From Aestuariibaculum suncheonense (GTDB lineage: Bacteria > Bacteroidota > Bacteroidia > Flavobacteriales > Flavobacteriaceae): DNA of 64,000 nt. Positions within the stretch are counted from its first letter, which is position 1. Each line of letters opens with the position of its first letter. This document shows positions 44,817 to 54,245 of the stretch, piece after piece. The notes below the pieces were generated by a model. That model did not search any database, was not told where the DNA came from, and was given only the letters and a program-made list of their open reading frames with translations. A program made the translations under genes and the position numbers. The DNA is taken from positions 616,783-680,782 of the forward strand of contig NZ_JACVXC010000001.1 of NCBI RefSeq assembly GCF_014596935.1, written 5' to 3'.

Positions 44817-47800
44817 GATTGACAATAATTTTAATCTTGAGTGCAGTACTCACGTTAAATGCCGCTAATGCTGCGCAATCTAAACGTGTGAGTCTAAATT
44901 TAACAGGGGTCAGTTTTTCAACTTTATTCGAAGAAATTAGAAAGCAAACAAATCAAAGCTTTTTCTTTAACGAAGCTAAAATAGCAGAGTTAGATAAAAT
45001 TTCCGTGAGTAAAAATGATGTTCCCTTAAATGAATTATTAAATGAAGTATTAAGTGGTACAGGCTTATCCTTTAAATTTGTAGACGGTGTAATTGTTATC
45101 GTTGACAATAATGAAGACCAAGGACAAGTTATGACTGTATCTGGGGTAGTAACGGATGCAAGTTCAAATCTACCTTTACCAGGAGTTACTATTAGATTAA
45201 AGAATAGTAAACTTGGAGTTGTTACCGATTTTGACGGTAAATTCGTAATTAATTTACCTAAGAAGGAGTCTGTTTTAGTGTTTTCATACGTGGGATTCGA
45301 GACTATAGAGATGAAAGTTACAAAGACTTCAGAATTGGTTGTTCAAATGAAAGAAGATATCTTAAGTCTTGATGAGGTTGTAGTTACCGGTTATCAAACT
45401 ATTGACAAGAGAGAATTAACGAGTTCCATTTCCGAGGTAAATGCTGAAGAATTAAACATTGAGGGAGCTTTGACAGTAGATCAAATGCTTGAAGGTAAAG
45501 CAACAGGTTTAAACATTGTAAATGTTAGTGCAACTCCAGGGGCTTCAGCCAAAGTTAGAATTCGTGGGGGTAGTACCTTTACAGGAAATCAAAGTCCGCT
45601 TTGGGTTGTCGATGGAATTATTTATGAAGATCCTGTGCCTTTAAGTGCTGAAGACATTAATAGTTTCGATAATGTAAATATTATTGGTAATGCTTTAACA
45701 GGTATTAACCCTGCCGATATTGAAAAAATTAATATTCTAAAAGATGCTTCAGCGACTGCTATATATGGAACTAGAGCAGCAAATGGTGTTATTGTAATTA
45801 CAACAAAACGAGGCGAGAAAGGAAAACCGCGATTAAGCTATAGTGGTGGATTGTCATATGTACAAGCTCCTAATTATGGCAATTTCAATTTAATGAATTC
45901 GAAAGAACGTATCGATGTGTCTCGTGAAATGTATGCTAGAAACCTTGGATTCGATGGGTTTTATAACAACGTTGATAGATTAGGGTATGAGGGTGCTTTA
46001 TTAAACCTATGGGACGGAACGTATAATGGACAACAATTTGCAAATCAGGTTTATAAACTTGAAACTCTTAATACAGATTGGTTTGGAGAATTGTATCAAG
46101 ATTCTTTTAAACAAAGACATTCTGTTAGTGCTTCTGGAGGTGGTGATACTTCTCGTTATTATTTCTCTTTAGGGTATGATGATCAAAATGGAACGGAAAG
46201 AAACGTTAACCTGAACAGAATAACCGGTAGATCGAATATTGATTTGGATTTGAGAGATAATTTACTAGTTTCTTTAAGATTCAGTGGATCTGTGCAAAAG
46301 GCAGAATATAACCATCAATCCATAAATTATTTTAATCAAGCGTATTATACGAGTCGAACAATTCCATTATATCATGATAATGGCGATTATTTCTATACAA
46401 GCAGACAAATTTTTAGAGACAATCAAGGAACAGCGTTTGGCGGGTATAATATCCTTAGCGAAACAGATAATTCTCAACGAAGTATTAATAACAAGGATTT
46501 TACAATTGCAGCTACAATTAATTGGAAATTCATGAAAAATTTCAGATTCACCTCGCAAGCTAGTTACCGAAATACGACTAACTTAAATGAAGAGTGGATT
46601 ACAGAGGATAGTTTCTATATTGCCAAGCTACGTACTTATGATGCATTTAACACTATGTTAGATCAACGTGTTGATATAGCTGGTATGGTACCTTTTGGGG
46701 GCATATACAATGGTGGTATGGTTAGCCAAGAGGCTTATACTATAACCAATCAGTTAAATTATAATACGAGATTTGGAGATAAGCATACATTCAATGTTAA
46801 CTTAGGACAAGAGGCTCGCTCTATGAGCTATTGGGGAGCAACAGGTTTCACAGTGCCAGGTTATAATCACTTCCAAGGAAGAGGGTTTATATCGCTTCCT
46901 AGAGTTGGATTTAATACAGATGAGAACGATAAGGTTATTTTAGATTTTGCTAATTACCCTTTTGATTCCATGATTAACTGGTTAACGCCACAAGGAGGTA
47001 AAGATATATATCCAACCATCACAGATCGATTAACAAATAGTATATCAGTGTTTGGTATTCTAAACTATGTATACGACAATCGTTATATTCTGAATTTTAA
47101 CGCAAGAAGTGATGGTTCTAATCGCTTTGGACAATACGAGCGTTATAAATTCAAACCAGCCTGGTCTACTTCTGCACGTTGGAATATTCATAACGAAAAG
47201 TTTTTTGAAGATGTAGAGGGAGTTGAAGAATTAGCACTTAGAGCTTCTTATGGTGTACGAGGTACTATGCCTAATGCAAGCCCGTATATGATTATATCAG
47301 GTTTTGGTAAAAACAATGCTATTTATTATCCAGAATCAACAGCCAATCTTACTTCGTTCCCAAATGCAAATTTAAGATGGGAAAAATCTCAAACAATGAA
47401 TTTTGGTTTAAATTATAGTTTATTTGAGGGGAAGATAAGTGGAGCTATTGATTATGCTTATTCTAAGAGTACAGACTTATTACAAAGCCGTCCAATATCT
47501 AACGTAAATGGTACAGATACGCAATTATATAATTCTGCGGCAAAAGATGTGAATAGTTTTGAGTTTTCTATCAGAACAAAAAATTTAAACACAAAAGACT
47601 TTGGTTGGACAACCCGTCTTAATTTTTCACACGATAGAGACCGTGTAATGCGAGGGTTTGAGAGTGGTGTTGAAAATAATTTAACTATTAATAATTATTT
47701 AAATGGTAGTATTTATAGAGCAGGTTTCCCTACTTATGGGTTCTTTTCTTACCAGTTCGACGGTCTTAATGAAGAAGGAATACCAACCTTTAAGCATTTA

Positions 47801-48442
47801 GTTGAAGAAAATATGACCGCAGCGCAACAGTTAGAAAAAGCTTTAGTATACGAAGGGTCAAGAGTACCTAAGTTTTATGGAGGATTTGGTACAGAGTTTA
47901 GATTAGGTAGATTCAACCTTTCTGCAGATTGGACTTATAAGATAAATTATAAAACCAGATTATTACCGTTATATAACGGAACTCAAAACCTTCCTTTGCC
48001 TTACGAAAACATGAATAGTGTGTTTGTGGATCGTTGGAGACAGCCAGGAGACGAAATGTTTACAAATATCCCAGCCATTTCAAATTATAATTTAGAGTTC
48101 TCGCCTTCTTCTCTGTCTGATGGGTATAGTAGAGTATATGTAACAAACTACGGAAAAGTAATACCTCAAGGTACTAATGCATGGTGGATGTACGATAAAA
48201 GTGATGCACGTGTTGTAGATGCGAGTCATATACGTTTTCAAGCTGTTACATTAGCATACTCAGTTCCAAAGAAACTTATTGAAGGCGCGGGGATTAAAAT
48301 GTTAAGATTAAGTGTACAAGGAAGTAACCTTGGTTTCATAGCTTTTGATAAAAACTTGAAAGGTCAAGATCCGGAGCAAGTTTCGGGGGTTGGAATGCCT
48401 ACCCTACCTAATTATAGTTTTAGTTTAAACATGTCTTTCTAA
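44813..48442 (+). CDS. SusC/RagA-type TonB-dependent transporter with signalling domain
   Basis: 1209 residues. Signal peptide 1-22, then an STN (secretin/TonB N-terminal) signalling domain at about 28-97, a carboxypeptidase-regulatory-like domain at 108-180, the TonB-box-like LDEVVVTGYQ, and the plug with KINILKDASATAIYGTRAAN. The rest is the 22-stranded barrel ending in Phe (NYSFSLNMSF). The STN domain should relay substrate binding to FecR. SusC-type proteins import oligosaccharides, peptides or other large ligands with SusD as lid. susD follows by 11 bp. Confidence 0.95.
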   Translation: MRLTIILILSAVLTLNAANAAQSKRVSLNLTGVSFSTLFEEIRKQTNQSFFFNEAKIAELDKISVSKNDVPLNELLNEVLSGTGLSFKFVDGVIVIVDNNEDQGQVMTVSGVVTDASSNLPLPGVTIRLKNSKLGVVTDFDGKFVINLPKKESVLVFSYVGFETIEMKVTKTSELVVQMKEDILSLDEVVVTGYQTIDKRELTSSISEVNAEELNIEGALTVDQMLEGKATGLNIVNVSATPGASAKVRIRGGSTFTGNQSPLWVVDGIIYEDPVPLSAEDINSFDNVNIIGNALTGINPADIEKINILKDASATAIYGTRAANGVIVITTKRGEKGKPRLSYSGGLSYVQAPNYGNFNLMNSKERIDVSREMYARNLGFDGFYNNVDRLGYEGALLNLWDGTYNGQQFANQVYKLETLNTDWFGELYQDSFKQRHSVSASGGGDTSRYYFSLGYDDQNGTERNVNLNRITGRSNIDLDLRDNLLVSLRFSGSVQKAEYNHQSINYFNQAYYTSRTIPLYHDNGDYFYTSRQIFRDNQGTAFGGYNILSETDNSQRSINNKDFTIAATINWKFMKNFRFTSQASYRNTTNLNEEWITEDSFYIAKLRTYDAFNTMLDQRVDIAGMVPFGGIYNGGMVSQEAYTITNQLNYNTRFGDKHTFNVNLGQEARSMSYWGATGFTVPGYNHFQGRGFISLPRVGFNTDENDKVILDFANYPFDSMINWLTPQGGKDIYPTITDRLTNSISVFGILNYVYDNRYILNFNARSDGSNRFGQYERYKFKPAWSTSARWNIHNEKFFEDVEGVEELALRASYGVRGTMPNASPYMIISGFGKNNAIYYPESTANLTSFPNANLRWEKSQTMNFGLNYSLFEGKISGAIDYAYSKSTDLLQSRPISNVNGTDTQLYNSAAKDVNSFEFSIRTKNLNTKDFGWTTRLNFSHDRDRVMRGFESGVENNLTINNYLNGSIYRAGFPTYGFFSYQFDGLNEEGIPTFKHLVEENMTAAQQLEKALVYEGSRVPKFYGGFGTEFRLGRFNLSADWTYKINYKTRLLPLYNGTQNLPLPYENMNSVFVDRWRQPGDEMFTNIPAISNYNLEFSPSSLSDGYSRVYVTNYGKVIPQGTNAWWMYDKSDARVVDASHIRFQAVTLAYSVPKKLIEGAGIKMLRLSVQGSNLGFIAFDKNLKGQDPEQVSGVGMPTLPNYSFSLNMSF

Positions 48443-48453
48443 AAAAATATAAG

Positions 48454-49908
48454 ATGAAAAAGATATTATTTGTAATACCTGTGCTTCTAACTTGTTTAGG
48501 ATGTAGTGATTTTCTAGACCAAGTAGATCAGGATAAATTAATTCCTGAGAAAACAGAACATTATGCGGCCGTAATGCTTCAGGAATTTAGTTTTCAATAT
48601 CCAATATTTTTTGGTATTGATTATATGTCAGATAACGTAGTAGAGAATGAAGTATCTCCTTCTTCTAGCAAATTTTTAAATAAACCAACGTATACCTGGC
48701 AACGTGAAATAGAAATTAATGAAAATGGCGGAAGAGTAGATAATAATGGTTCATGGAAAAACATGTACGAAGATATAGCTATTGCTAACTATACCATTGA
48801 ACAGATTGATGACGCCATTGGTTCTATTGAAGAGATTAATTTTGTAAAGGGTGAAGCTTATTTTTTTAGAGCATTATCGTATTTTAATTTACTGAATCTT
48901 TATGGACAGCCATTTAATCCAGAGACCGCTAATGTAGATTTAGGAGTGCCTCTTAGAGATAATTTAGAAGTTGATCAGACCTATTCAAGAAATACGGTAG
49001 CAGAATGTTATGCTTTAATAGAAGCAGACTTATTTAAAGCGATTGATTTTATATCGATGAGCGGATTGAATAAAAGTACTTGGCATCCAGACCTAGCGGC
49101 TTGTTATTTGTTAATGTCTCGAGTTAAATTATATCAAGAAAAATGGCAGGAAACTATAGATTATGCTAATAAAGTAACAGAAATAGCAGGCATGTCTAAA
49201 ATGACTGCCGGTATTCCATTTGTTAGTGAGAATAATAGTGAAATTCTTTATTCGTATTACACCACGAATCCAATTTTTAAATTATTTGATATAGGAACGA
49301 CTTTAAATGATAATGCGTCTTATATAGCAAATAATGAATTGGTTGATTTATATGATGATAACGATATACGTAAGGAAGCATTTTTCATAGAACTGGAAAG
49401 CCCAAATGGCTCACCTTATTACCGAACTAAAAAGTATGAGATAAATTTGTTTTCAGAGTTAGGTTTTGCCAATTTAAGAGTAGCAGAGGCTTATTTAAAT
49501 CGTGCAGAAGCATACGCACAATTGCAGGATGTTTCAAATGCAATTGAAGATATTAAGGCCATACACGCTAAACGCTATTCTAGTACTGTTGGCGTTGAAT
49601 ACCCTAGCAATGCAGACGATGTGTTAAGTTATGTGTTGAATGAACGTAGAAAAGAATTGTGTTTTGAAGATCACCACCGTTGGTTCGATTTAAGAAGAAT
49701 GAAGAACAGACCAGAAATCAAGCATACTTTTACAAACGTAGATGAAAATGGTATTAAATTAAGTACAGAAACGTACACCCTTTTGCCTAATGATCTCAAT
49801 TATACTTTGCCAATTCCTTTAGATGAGAGAAATAGAAATCCACTAATTAGGAATAATGAGCGTTATGAGAAAATACCTGAGATTGTAGAAGAAATTATTA
49901 TTGACTAG
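48454..49908 (+). CDS. SusD/RagB-type nutrient-binding lipoprotein
   Basis: 484 residues. A lipoprotein signal ends in TCLGC (Cys17). SusD/RagB features are KNMYEDIAIANYTIEQID and EAYFFRALSYFNLLNLYGQP in the TPR-like part, and the C-terminal NERRKELCFEDHHRWFDLRR. It forms the lid of the SusC barrel and captures substrate at the surface. The residues that would show the substrate type cannot be read by eye. Confidence 0.95.
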   Translation: MKKILFVIPVLLTCLGCSDFLDQVDQDKLIPEKTEHYAAVMLQEFSFQYPIFFGIDYMSDNVVENEVSPSSSKFLNKPTYTWQREIEINENGGRVDNNGSWKNMYEDIAIANYTIEQIDDAIGSIEEINFVKGEAYFFRALSYFNLLNLYGQPFNPETANVDLGVPLRDNLEVDQTYSRNTVAECYALIEADLFKAIDFISMSGLNKSTWHPDLAACYLLMSRVKLYQEKWQETIDYANKVTEIAGMSKMTAGIPFVSENNSEILYSYYTTNPIFKLFDIGTTLNDNASYIANNELVDLYDDNDIRKEAFFIELESPNGSPYYRTKKYEINLFSELGFANLRVAEAYLNRAEAYAQLQDVSNAIEDIKAIHAKRYSSTVGVEYPSNADDVLSYVLNERRKELCFEDHHRWFDLRRMKNRPEIKHTFTNVDENGIKLSTETYTLLPNDLNYTLPIPLDERNRNPLIRNNERYEKIPEIVEEIIID

Positions 49909-49939
49909 ACAAGGATTTATTGTGAAAAAACAAATATTT

Positions 49940-51049
49940 ATGAAACTACAAATTTATATAATGCTTTTGTTAGGAGGTTTAACGGTTTGTTCTTGTAACT
50001 ACAACGAACCAGAATTATTTCCTTCAAATGCTGAAGTGGACAGAGTCTACACGCAATTAGATACAGAAAATCCTATTGCGATGAATATTTATGAAACCTA
50101 TAATTCTGGGGTTTTATTTGAATATGACCGTATTTTAGACTTTGCATTTATCGCAGCTTCTAAAAATGAAACGCTAATTTGGGATGAGATAGAAATTCCT
50201 CAAATGAAGAACATATATTCAGATACGTTGGGTGTTGTTCTACCGGAAAACGAGGAGGCTTATAAATTACACACTCAAAATGCAGTAGCGTTTATTGATT
50301 CTACGTTGTTTAGGTTTTTTAAGCCCAATTCTATTATTTCCGAATTGATGCCTTATAAAGTTTTGTTAAGTGATGGTGTATTTTGTCCTCGACTTTTACA
50401 GGGCGACATAGGGAATGTTCTTATAGAGTCTGAATCACGTCAGAGATCTTCTGCGATATACGATCAAAGAGCCATTTATAACAAACACTCTATTGTTTTT
50501 AGTGTCAACCCTGATGTAATTGGAAATTCAGTGCAAAAGTATACACGAGATAATTTTTATATCATGTTATCTCGTATCATGGATATGCATGGATTATATG
50601 GAAAAATACCTCCAACTTTTTTTGATGGTAAGGATGAATATTATAACAAAGATATTGAAATGGTTTATCGTGAAGAATTAGGCTTGGGTGAAGAAAAGAG
50701 AGTTGATGTTATCGAAAAAGATTGGTTTTTCTCGAAAGGCTTTGTCGATGCTACCTATTTTTATACAAATTTTGGTTTAAGAACGTATAATCAGTATTAT
50801 GATGAAGATAACAACAGGTTGCCTGCACCTATTAGGCATACAAAAGCCATTCGTCCAGGTTACGAATTTATTAGTGGTCGTCGTAAAGATGTGAGATCAT
50901 ACATTAATGAAATGATTCACCGTAATGCTAATGAGTTGAATGCTTTTCCAGAAAACATAAAGGCGAACATTGTATTGTTACGTGATGAATTGATGAGCTG
51001 GGGTGTTGATATAGTAGGTATTAATCCTGCTTTGGAAACATTGAACTAA
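49940..51049 (+). CDS. Lipoprotein of the putative zinc metallopeptidase family, zinc motif lost
   Basis: 369 residues from ATG at 49940; an upstream ATG at 49901 would overlap susD. The lipoprotein signal ends at a Cys in LTVCSC. The layout recalls the Peptidase_Mx1-like lipoproteins that often follow susD: a central helix region (DNFYIMLSRIMDMHGLYGK), a GFVDATYFYTNFG segment, and the C-terminal LLRDELMSWGVDIVGIN. Where family members have HExxH, this protein has RIMDM (about 212-216), so catalysis is unlikely. A ligand-binding role at the SusCD complex is possible. Confidence 0.6.
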   Translation: MKLQIYIMLLLGGLTVCSCNYNEPELFPSNAEVDRVYTQLDTENPIAMNIYETYNSGVLFEYDRILDFAFIAASKNETLIWDEIEIPQMKNIYSDTLGVVLPENEEAYKLHTQNAVAFIDSTLFRFFKPNSIISELMPYKVLLSDGVFCPRLLQGDIGNVLIESESRQRSSAIYDQRAIYNKHSIVFSVNPDVIGNSVQKYTRDNFYIMLSRIMDMHGLYGKIPPTFFDGKDEYYNKDIEMVYREELGLGEEKRVDVIEKDWFFSKGFVDATYFYTNFGLRTYNQYYDEDNNRLPAPIRHTKAIRPGYEFISGRRKDVRSYINEMIHRNANELNAFPENIKANIVLLRDELMSWGVDIVGINPALETLN

Positions 51050-51074
51050 TACCCAATATTTTAAAATTAGAAAT

Positions 51075-52565
51075 ATGTACAAAAAGAATTTAATTTATAT
51101 ACTTTTTAGTGGTGTTTTCGGAATACTACTAATGATGTCATGTGAGCAAGATATTGTTTTTCCTGACCCAGGTTTTGAACTTGAAGATAGAGCTGTAGAG
51201 GTAAGACGTGACACCGCAGATTATTACGACATTAACCTGCGCATGAATGTGCCTAATAAAGTGGCACAAATTGAAATTTTAGATGCCAGACAGTATGAGT
51301 CTATCGAAACAATTTCAGAATACAACGGTCAATCTAAATTTGATTTTAATTATAGAATTGATTTAAGATCATTCGAAAAAGATACAACTCTGGCTTACAT
51401 TATTAAAATCACAGATCAAGATACAAGGACGTTTAATTCTGGTTTTAAAATTAGGGTAAGACCATTTTCATTTCCAACATTGCGTTTAGTTGGAGGAGAG
51501 AATATAGCTGTGGCTGCTCCGGCCTATTTTTTAAGAGGGATTATTACGACTGGGCTTAACGCCGTTAGTTCTGTTCAAATATATTTTAAAGGAGAAGAAC
51601 AATATGCTTTTGAAGCTAATCCAGACGATGAGCCAATTCGAGAAATGCCTTTAAAACAGTTGGTGTTTTTAGGTAATCTGGAAGAAGGTCAGGAGTATGA
51701 TTTAGATATTGTAATAGAGGACGACAAAGGACAAGTATCTACAACAACGGTTAAAGTTAGAAAAAGTAGTATTATTAAAAGGCCTAGAAAAATTAATTTC
51801 GTTCAGCATAATGGTACGGAAGTAGAAATTAATTTAACTTATAATGAGGCCGGAGATGTAACGAAAATGGATTACCTATACGCTAATGGGCAAAACTATT
51901 ATCATGAGTTTTCTTATAACGATTTAGGTCAAATTGATACGTTAATGTATCGTTCAGGTATTGTTGGTTCGTTCTTTCACAGAGAAGATTTTAGGTATTT
52001 TAGTTATGTAGAAGGTACAAATCAAATTGCAACTATAGGCAGACAAATTTTTGACTATGAGTATGGCGAATTAGCAAGTTCAGGAGGTGTAACTACAGAT
52101 GTTCAAGATGTTGTTTACGATGGTGTTACCAGTAAAATGGTGTCTTACAGAAGAGGATCAACCTTTGTTGATAATATTAGGTATGAAGATCCTTTTAACT
52201 TAGGGGAGCATATTTTTGCAGAGTATTGGCAAGATGATGGATATATTGGCAGTGCTGTAAGAAGACAACACCGTTCAGAGTACGATCCGGTTATTTCACC
52301 ACTATTTACAGAAAAATTCCCACCGTTTATCTTTACAACTGATGTTGTATTGGCAGTATTTAACGATTTATTTTGGACCAAGTATGTTCCAATCAAAACC
52401 GTGCCAACAAGTACAAGTTATAATGGTACATATTTACATAAACCAACATATACTTATGAAACCGATAATGAGGGGAATATTGTTAAGTTAATAAAACTGT
52501 ATAATGGCGGTAGTTCTTTTGGTGGCTATCCGGGTAGTACGGCTGTTTATAATTTTATTTACTAA
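51075..52565 (+). CDS. Large lipoprotein of the SusCD locus, unknown function
   Basis: 496 residues. The lipoprotein signal ends at Cys in LLMMSC. The N-terminal 230 residues look like two Ig-like beta-sandwich domains (for example VAQIEILDARQYESIETIS and LRLVGGENIAVAAPAYFLRG). The rest has YD-type strands (EINLTYNEAGDVTKMDYLY, then HEFSYNDLGQIDTLMYR). It is probably a surface component tuned to the SusCD substrate. Last gene before a terminator. Confidence 0.65.
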   Translation: MYKKNLIYILFSGVFGILLMMSCEQDIVFPDPGFELEDRAVEVRRDTADYYDINLRMNVPNKVAQIEILDARQYESIETISEYNGQSKFDFNYRIDLRSFEKDTTLAYIIKITDQDTRTFNSGFKIRVRPFSFPTLRLVGGENIAVAAPAYFLRGIITTGLNAVSSVQIYFKGEEQYAFEANPDDEPIREMPLKQLVFLGNLEEGQEYDLDIVIEDDKGQVSTTTVKVRKSSIIKRPRKINFVQHNGTEVEINLTYNEAGDVTKMDYLYANGQNYYHEFSYNDLGQIDTLMYRSGIVGSFFHREDFRYFSYVEGTNQIATIGRQIFDYEYGELASSGGVTTDVQDVVYDGVTSKMVSYRRGSTFVDNIRYEDPFNLGEHIFAEYWQDDGYIGSAVRRQHRSEYDPVISPLFTEKFPPFIFTTDVVLAVFNDLFWTKYVPIKTVPTSTSYNGTYLHKPTYTYETDNEGNIVKLIKLYNGGSSFGGYPGSTAVYNFIY

Positions 52566-52595
52566 ATAAAGTATACTATTTATAGTATTCCTATT

Positions 52596-52642
52596 AAAAG
52601 GGGTGTTGATGCAATTTTAAAGCATCAACACCCCTTTTTTAT
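52596..52642 (+). terminator. Terminator after the SusCD operon
   Basis: AAAAGGGGTGTTGATGC (52596-52612) pairs with a perfect complement (52621-52637), followed by T. It is the strongest hairpin in this part of the window and ends the susCD transcript. Confidence 0.9.
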
Positions 52643-52772
52643 TAGTCATAGCCCTACGAAACCTGTGAAAAAGATATTGGTAGAGATAACAAATATTTGA
52701 AAATATAACCGTCTGGTCTGTATTATTTTAATGTGTTTTTTTAAAGAAATGTAATAAAATTATAGTATGCTT
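52643..52772. other. AT-rich intergenic region before the Trx-A promoter
   Basis: The gap between the lipoprotein gene and Trx-A is 309 bp. Apart from the terminator at 52596 and the promoter element at 52773, this part shows no supported ORF or structure. Confidence 0.5.
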
Positions 52773-52800
52773 TGTCACTCTAAAACACAATGTTTGCGTC
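52773..52800 (+). promoter_or_regulatory. Candidate FecI-sigma promoter, copy 2 (Trx-A operon)
   Basis: TGTCACTC (52773-52780), 14 bases, TGCGTC (52795-52800), then TTATAAATAAGAGC. Identical boxes and spacing to copies at 43383 and 58355. The Trx-A ATG is 74 bp downstream. Confidence 0.75.
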
Positions 52801-52874
52801 TTATAAATAAGAGCAGAACTATATTTTAGAGAGTTTGCCCTTTAAGATTTTATCAAATAACTTAATTATTACTT

Positions 52875-54221
52875 ATGAAGAAATTATTTATTTCCGGTAT
52901 TGTATTGTTAATTCTTGGAATGTCAAATGTATTTGCACAAGGAATTAACTTTCATCATATAAGTCTGGAAGAGGCTTTAGAAAAGGCGGAAAATGAAAAT
53001 AAATTGGTATTTATCGATTTTTACACGGTTTGGTGTGGACCATGTAAAATATTGGCAAAATATGTTTTTCCTCAAGAAAAAGTAGGAGAACTTTTTAATA
53101 AGGAGTTTATTAGTATTAAACTGGATGCTGAAAAACAAGGGGCTCCTGCTGCAAGAAAATATGGTGTAAACGTTTATCCAACTTTACTGTTTTTAAATTC
53201 GAAAGGAGAGGTTGTTTGTAAAGGTACGGGATCCATATCTGAAGAAAAGTTTATTGAATTGGGGAAAACCGCTATAACTTCAGCTAATAGTGAGTACAGC
53301 CTAGCAAAACTTCAGGAAGACTATCCAAATAAGCAAGATGATGAACATTTTCTAAAGATTTATTTCAATAAAATGATAGAATATGGTCAAAGCCCAGTGG
53401 AAGGTATAGAAGCTTGGTTAAAAGTGCAAACAGAAATTGAAGAGGACGATGTAGATATGATGGAGTTCCTAATAGAACATATGTATAATTTAACTACAGG
53501 AGGGAAAGCTGAAGAAATTCTGGATATCAACTATGAGGAGTATATGGATATAGCCACTTTAGTTGAGGAGGTAAGATTAAAAACTTTAAAAGCGAATATG
53601 GCGAGTAAAACTCTAAATGAAGCTAGGAAAAAGAAAAGTCCAGAATTAATGAGGGAATTTATGAATAAGTGGAATGAGTTAGATGGTAAATACAGAAAGC
53701 AGGAAGATTCGATTCCTTATGAAATGGAATATCATATTCTGGCTAAAGATATAAATGAGTATAAGAAAATTACTGCTGCTTATATGGATGATTTAATATC
53801 TGAAAATAGTCCTGAGAAAGTAAAAGAAATGGATCATAAGGCTTACATTGACTATAAAACGGCATTTGAGGATAGACCTACAAGATCAGGGTTAGCTAAA
53901 TTAAAAGATTATGAAGAAGGATTTGTGTCTAGTGAGTTACTAAGAAATGTAGACCATAAAGTACGTACTTATTTTAGTGTAACGGGAAATACAAAGAAAT
54001 CTTATAAGACAGTTAAAGAATGGATTGAGTATGCTTATAGTTTAAAACCTAACAGTTATTTAGTTGATAACTTAAATGCAGATATTCTAAACAAGTTAGG
54101 TAAATCTAAGCAAGCCTTAGAGTTAAAGCAAGCCGCATATAATAATTGGCCTGCAGGAGATAGAATGAAGTCGAGAATTAAGTCTCAACTAGATAAGATG
54201 ATAAGTACTGCAAGTCTTTAA
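52875..54221 (+). CDS. Secreted thioredoxin-like protein, Trx-A
   Basis: 448 residues. Signal peptide ends near NVFAQ (residue 22). A thioredoxin fold at about 24-140 has the active site WCGPCK (Cys54, Cys57) and the cis-Pro segment VYPTLLFL. The remaining 300 residues are mainly helical, unlike any domain I recognise, and are shared with Trx-B and Trx-C (YSLAKLQEDYPNKQDDEHFL, then EAWLKVQTEIEE). It should reduce disulfides in the periplasm. First gene of an operon with Trx-B (24 bp) and M16-A. Confidence 0.85.
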   Translation: MKKLFISGIVLLILGMSNVFAQGINFHHISLEEALEKAENENKLVFIDFYTVWCGPCKILAKYVFPQEKVGELFNKEFISIKLDAEKQGAPAARKYGVNVYPTLLFLNSKGEVVCKGTGSISEEKFIELGKTAITSANSEYSLAKLQEDYPNKQDDEHFLKIYFNKMIEYGQSPVEGIEAWLKVQTEIEEDDVDMMEFLIEHMYNLTTGGKAEEILDINYEEYMDIATLVEEVRLKTLKANMASKTLNEARKKKSPELMREFMNKWNELDGKYRKQEDSIPYEMEYHILAKDINEYKKITAAYMDDLISENSPEKVKEMDHKAYIDYKTAFEDRPTRSGLAKLKDYEEGFVSSELLRNVDHKVRTYFSVTGNTKKSYKTVKEWIEYAYSLKPNSYLVDNLNADILNKLGKSKQALELKQAAYNNWPAGDRMKSRIKSQLDKMISTASL

Positions 54222-54245
54222 TTAAATATTAAATAGGAATTTACA

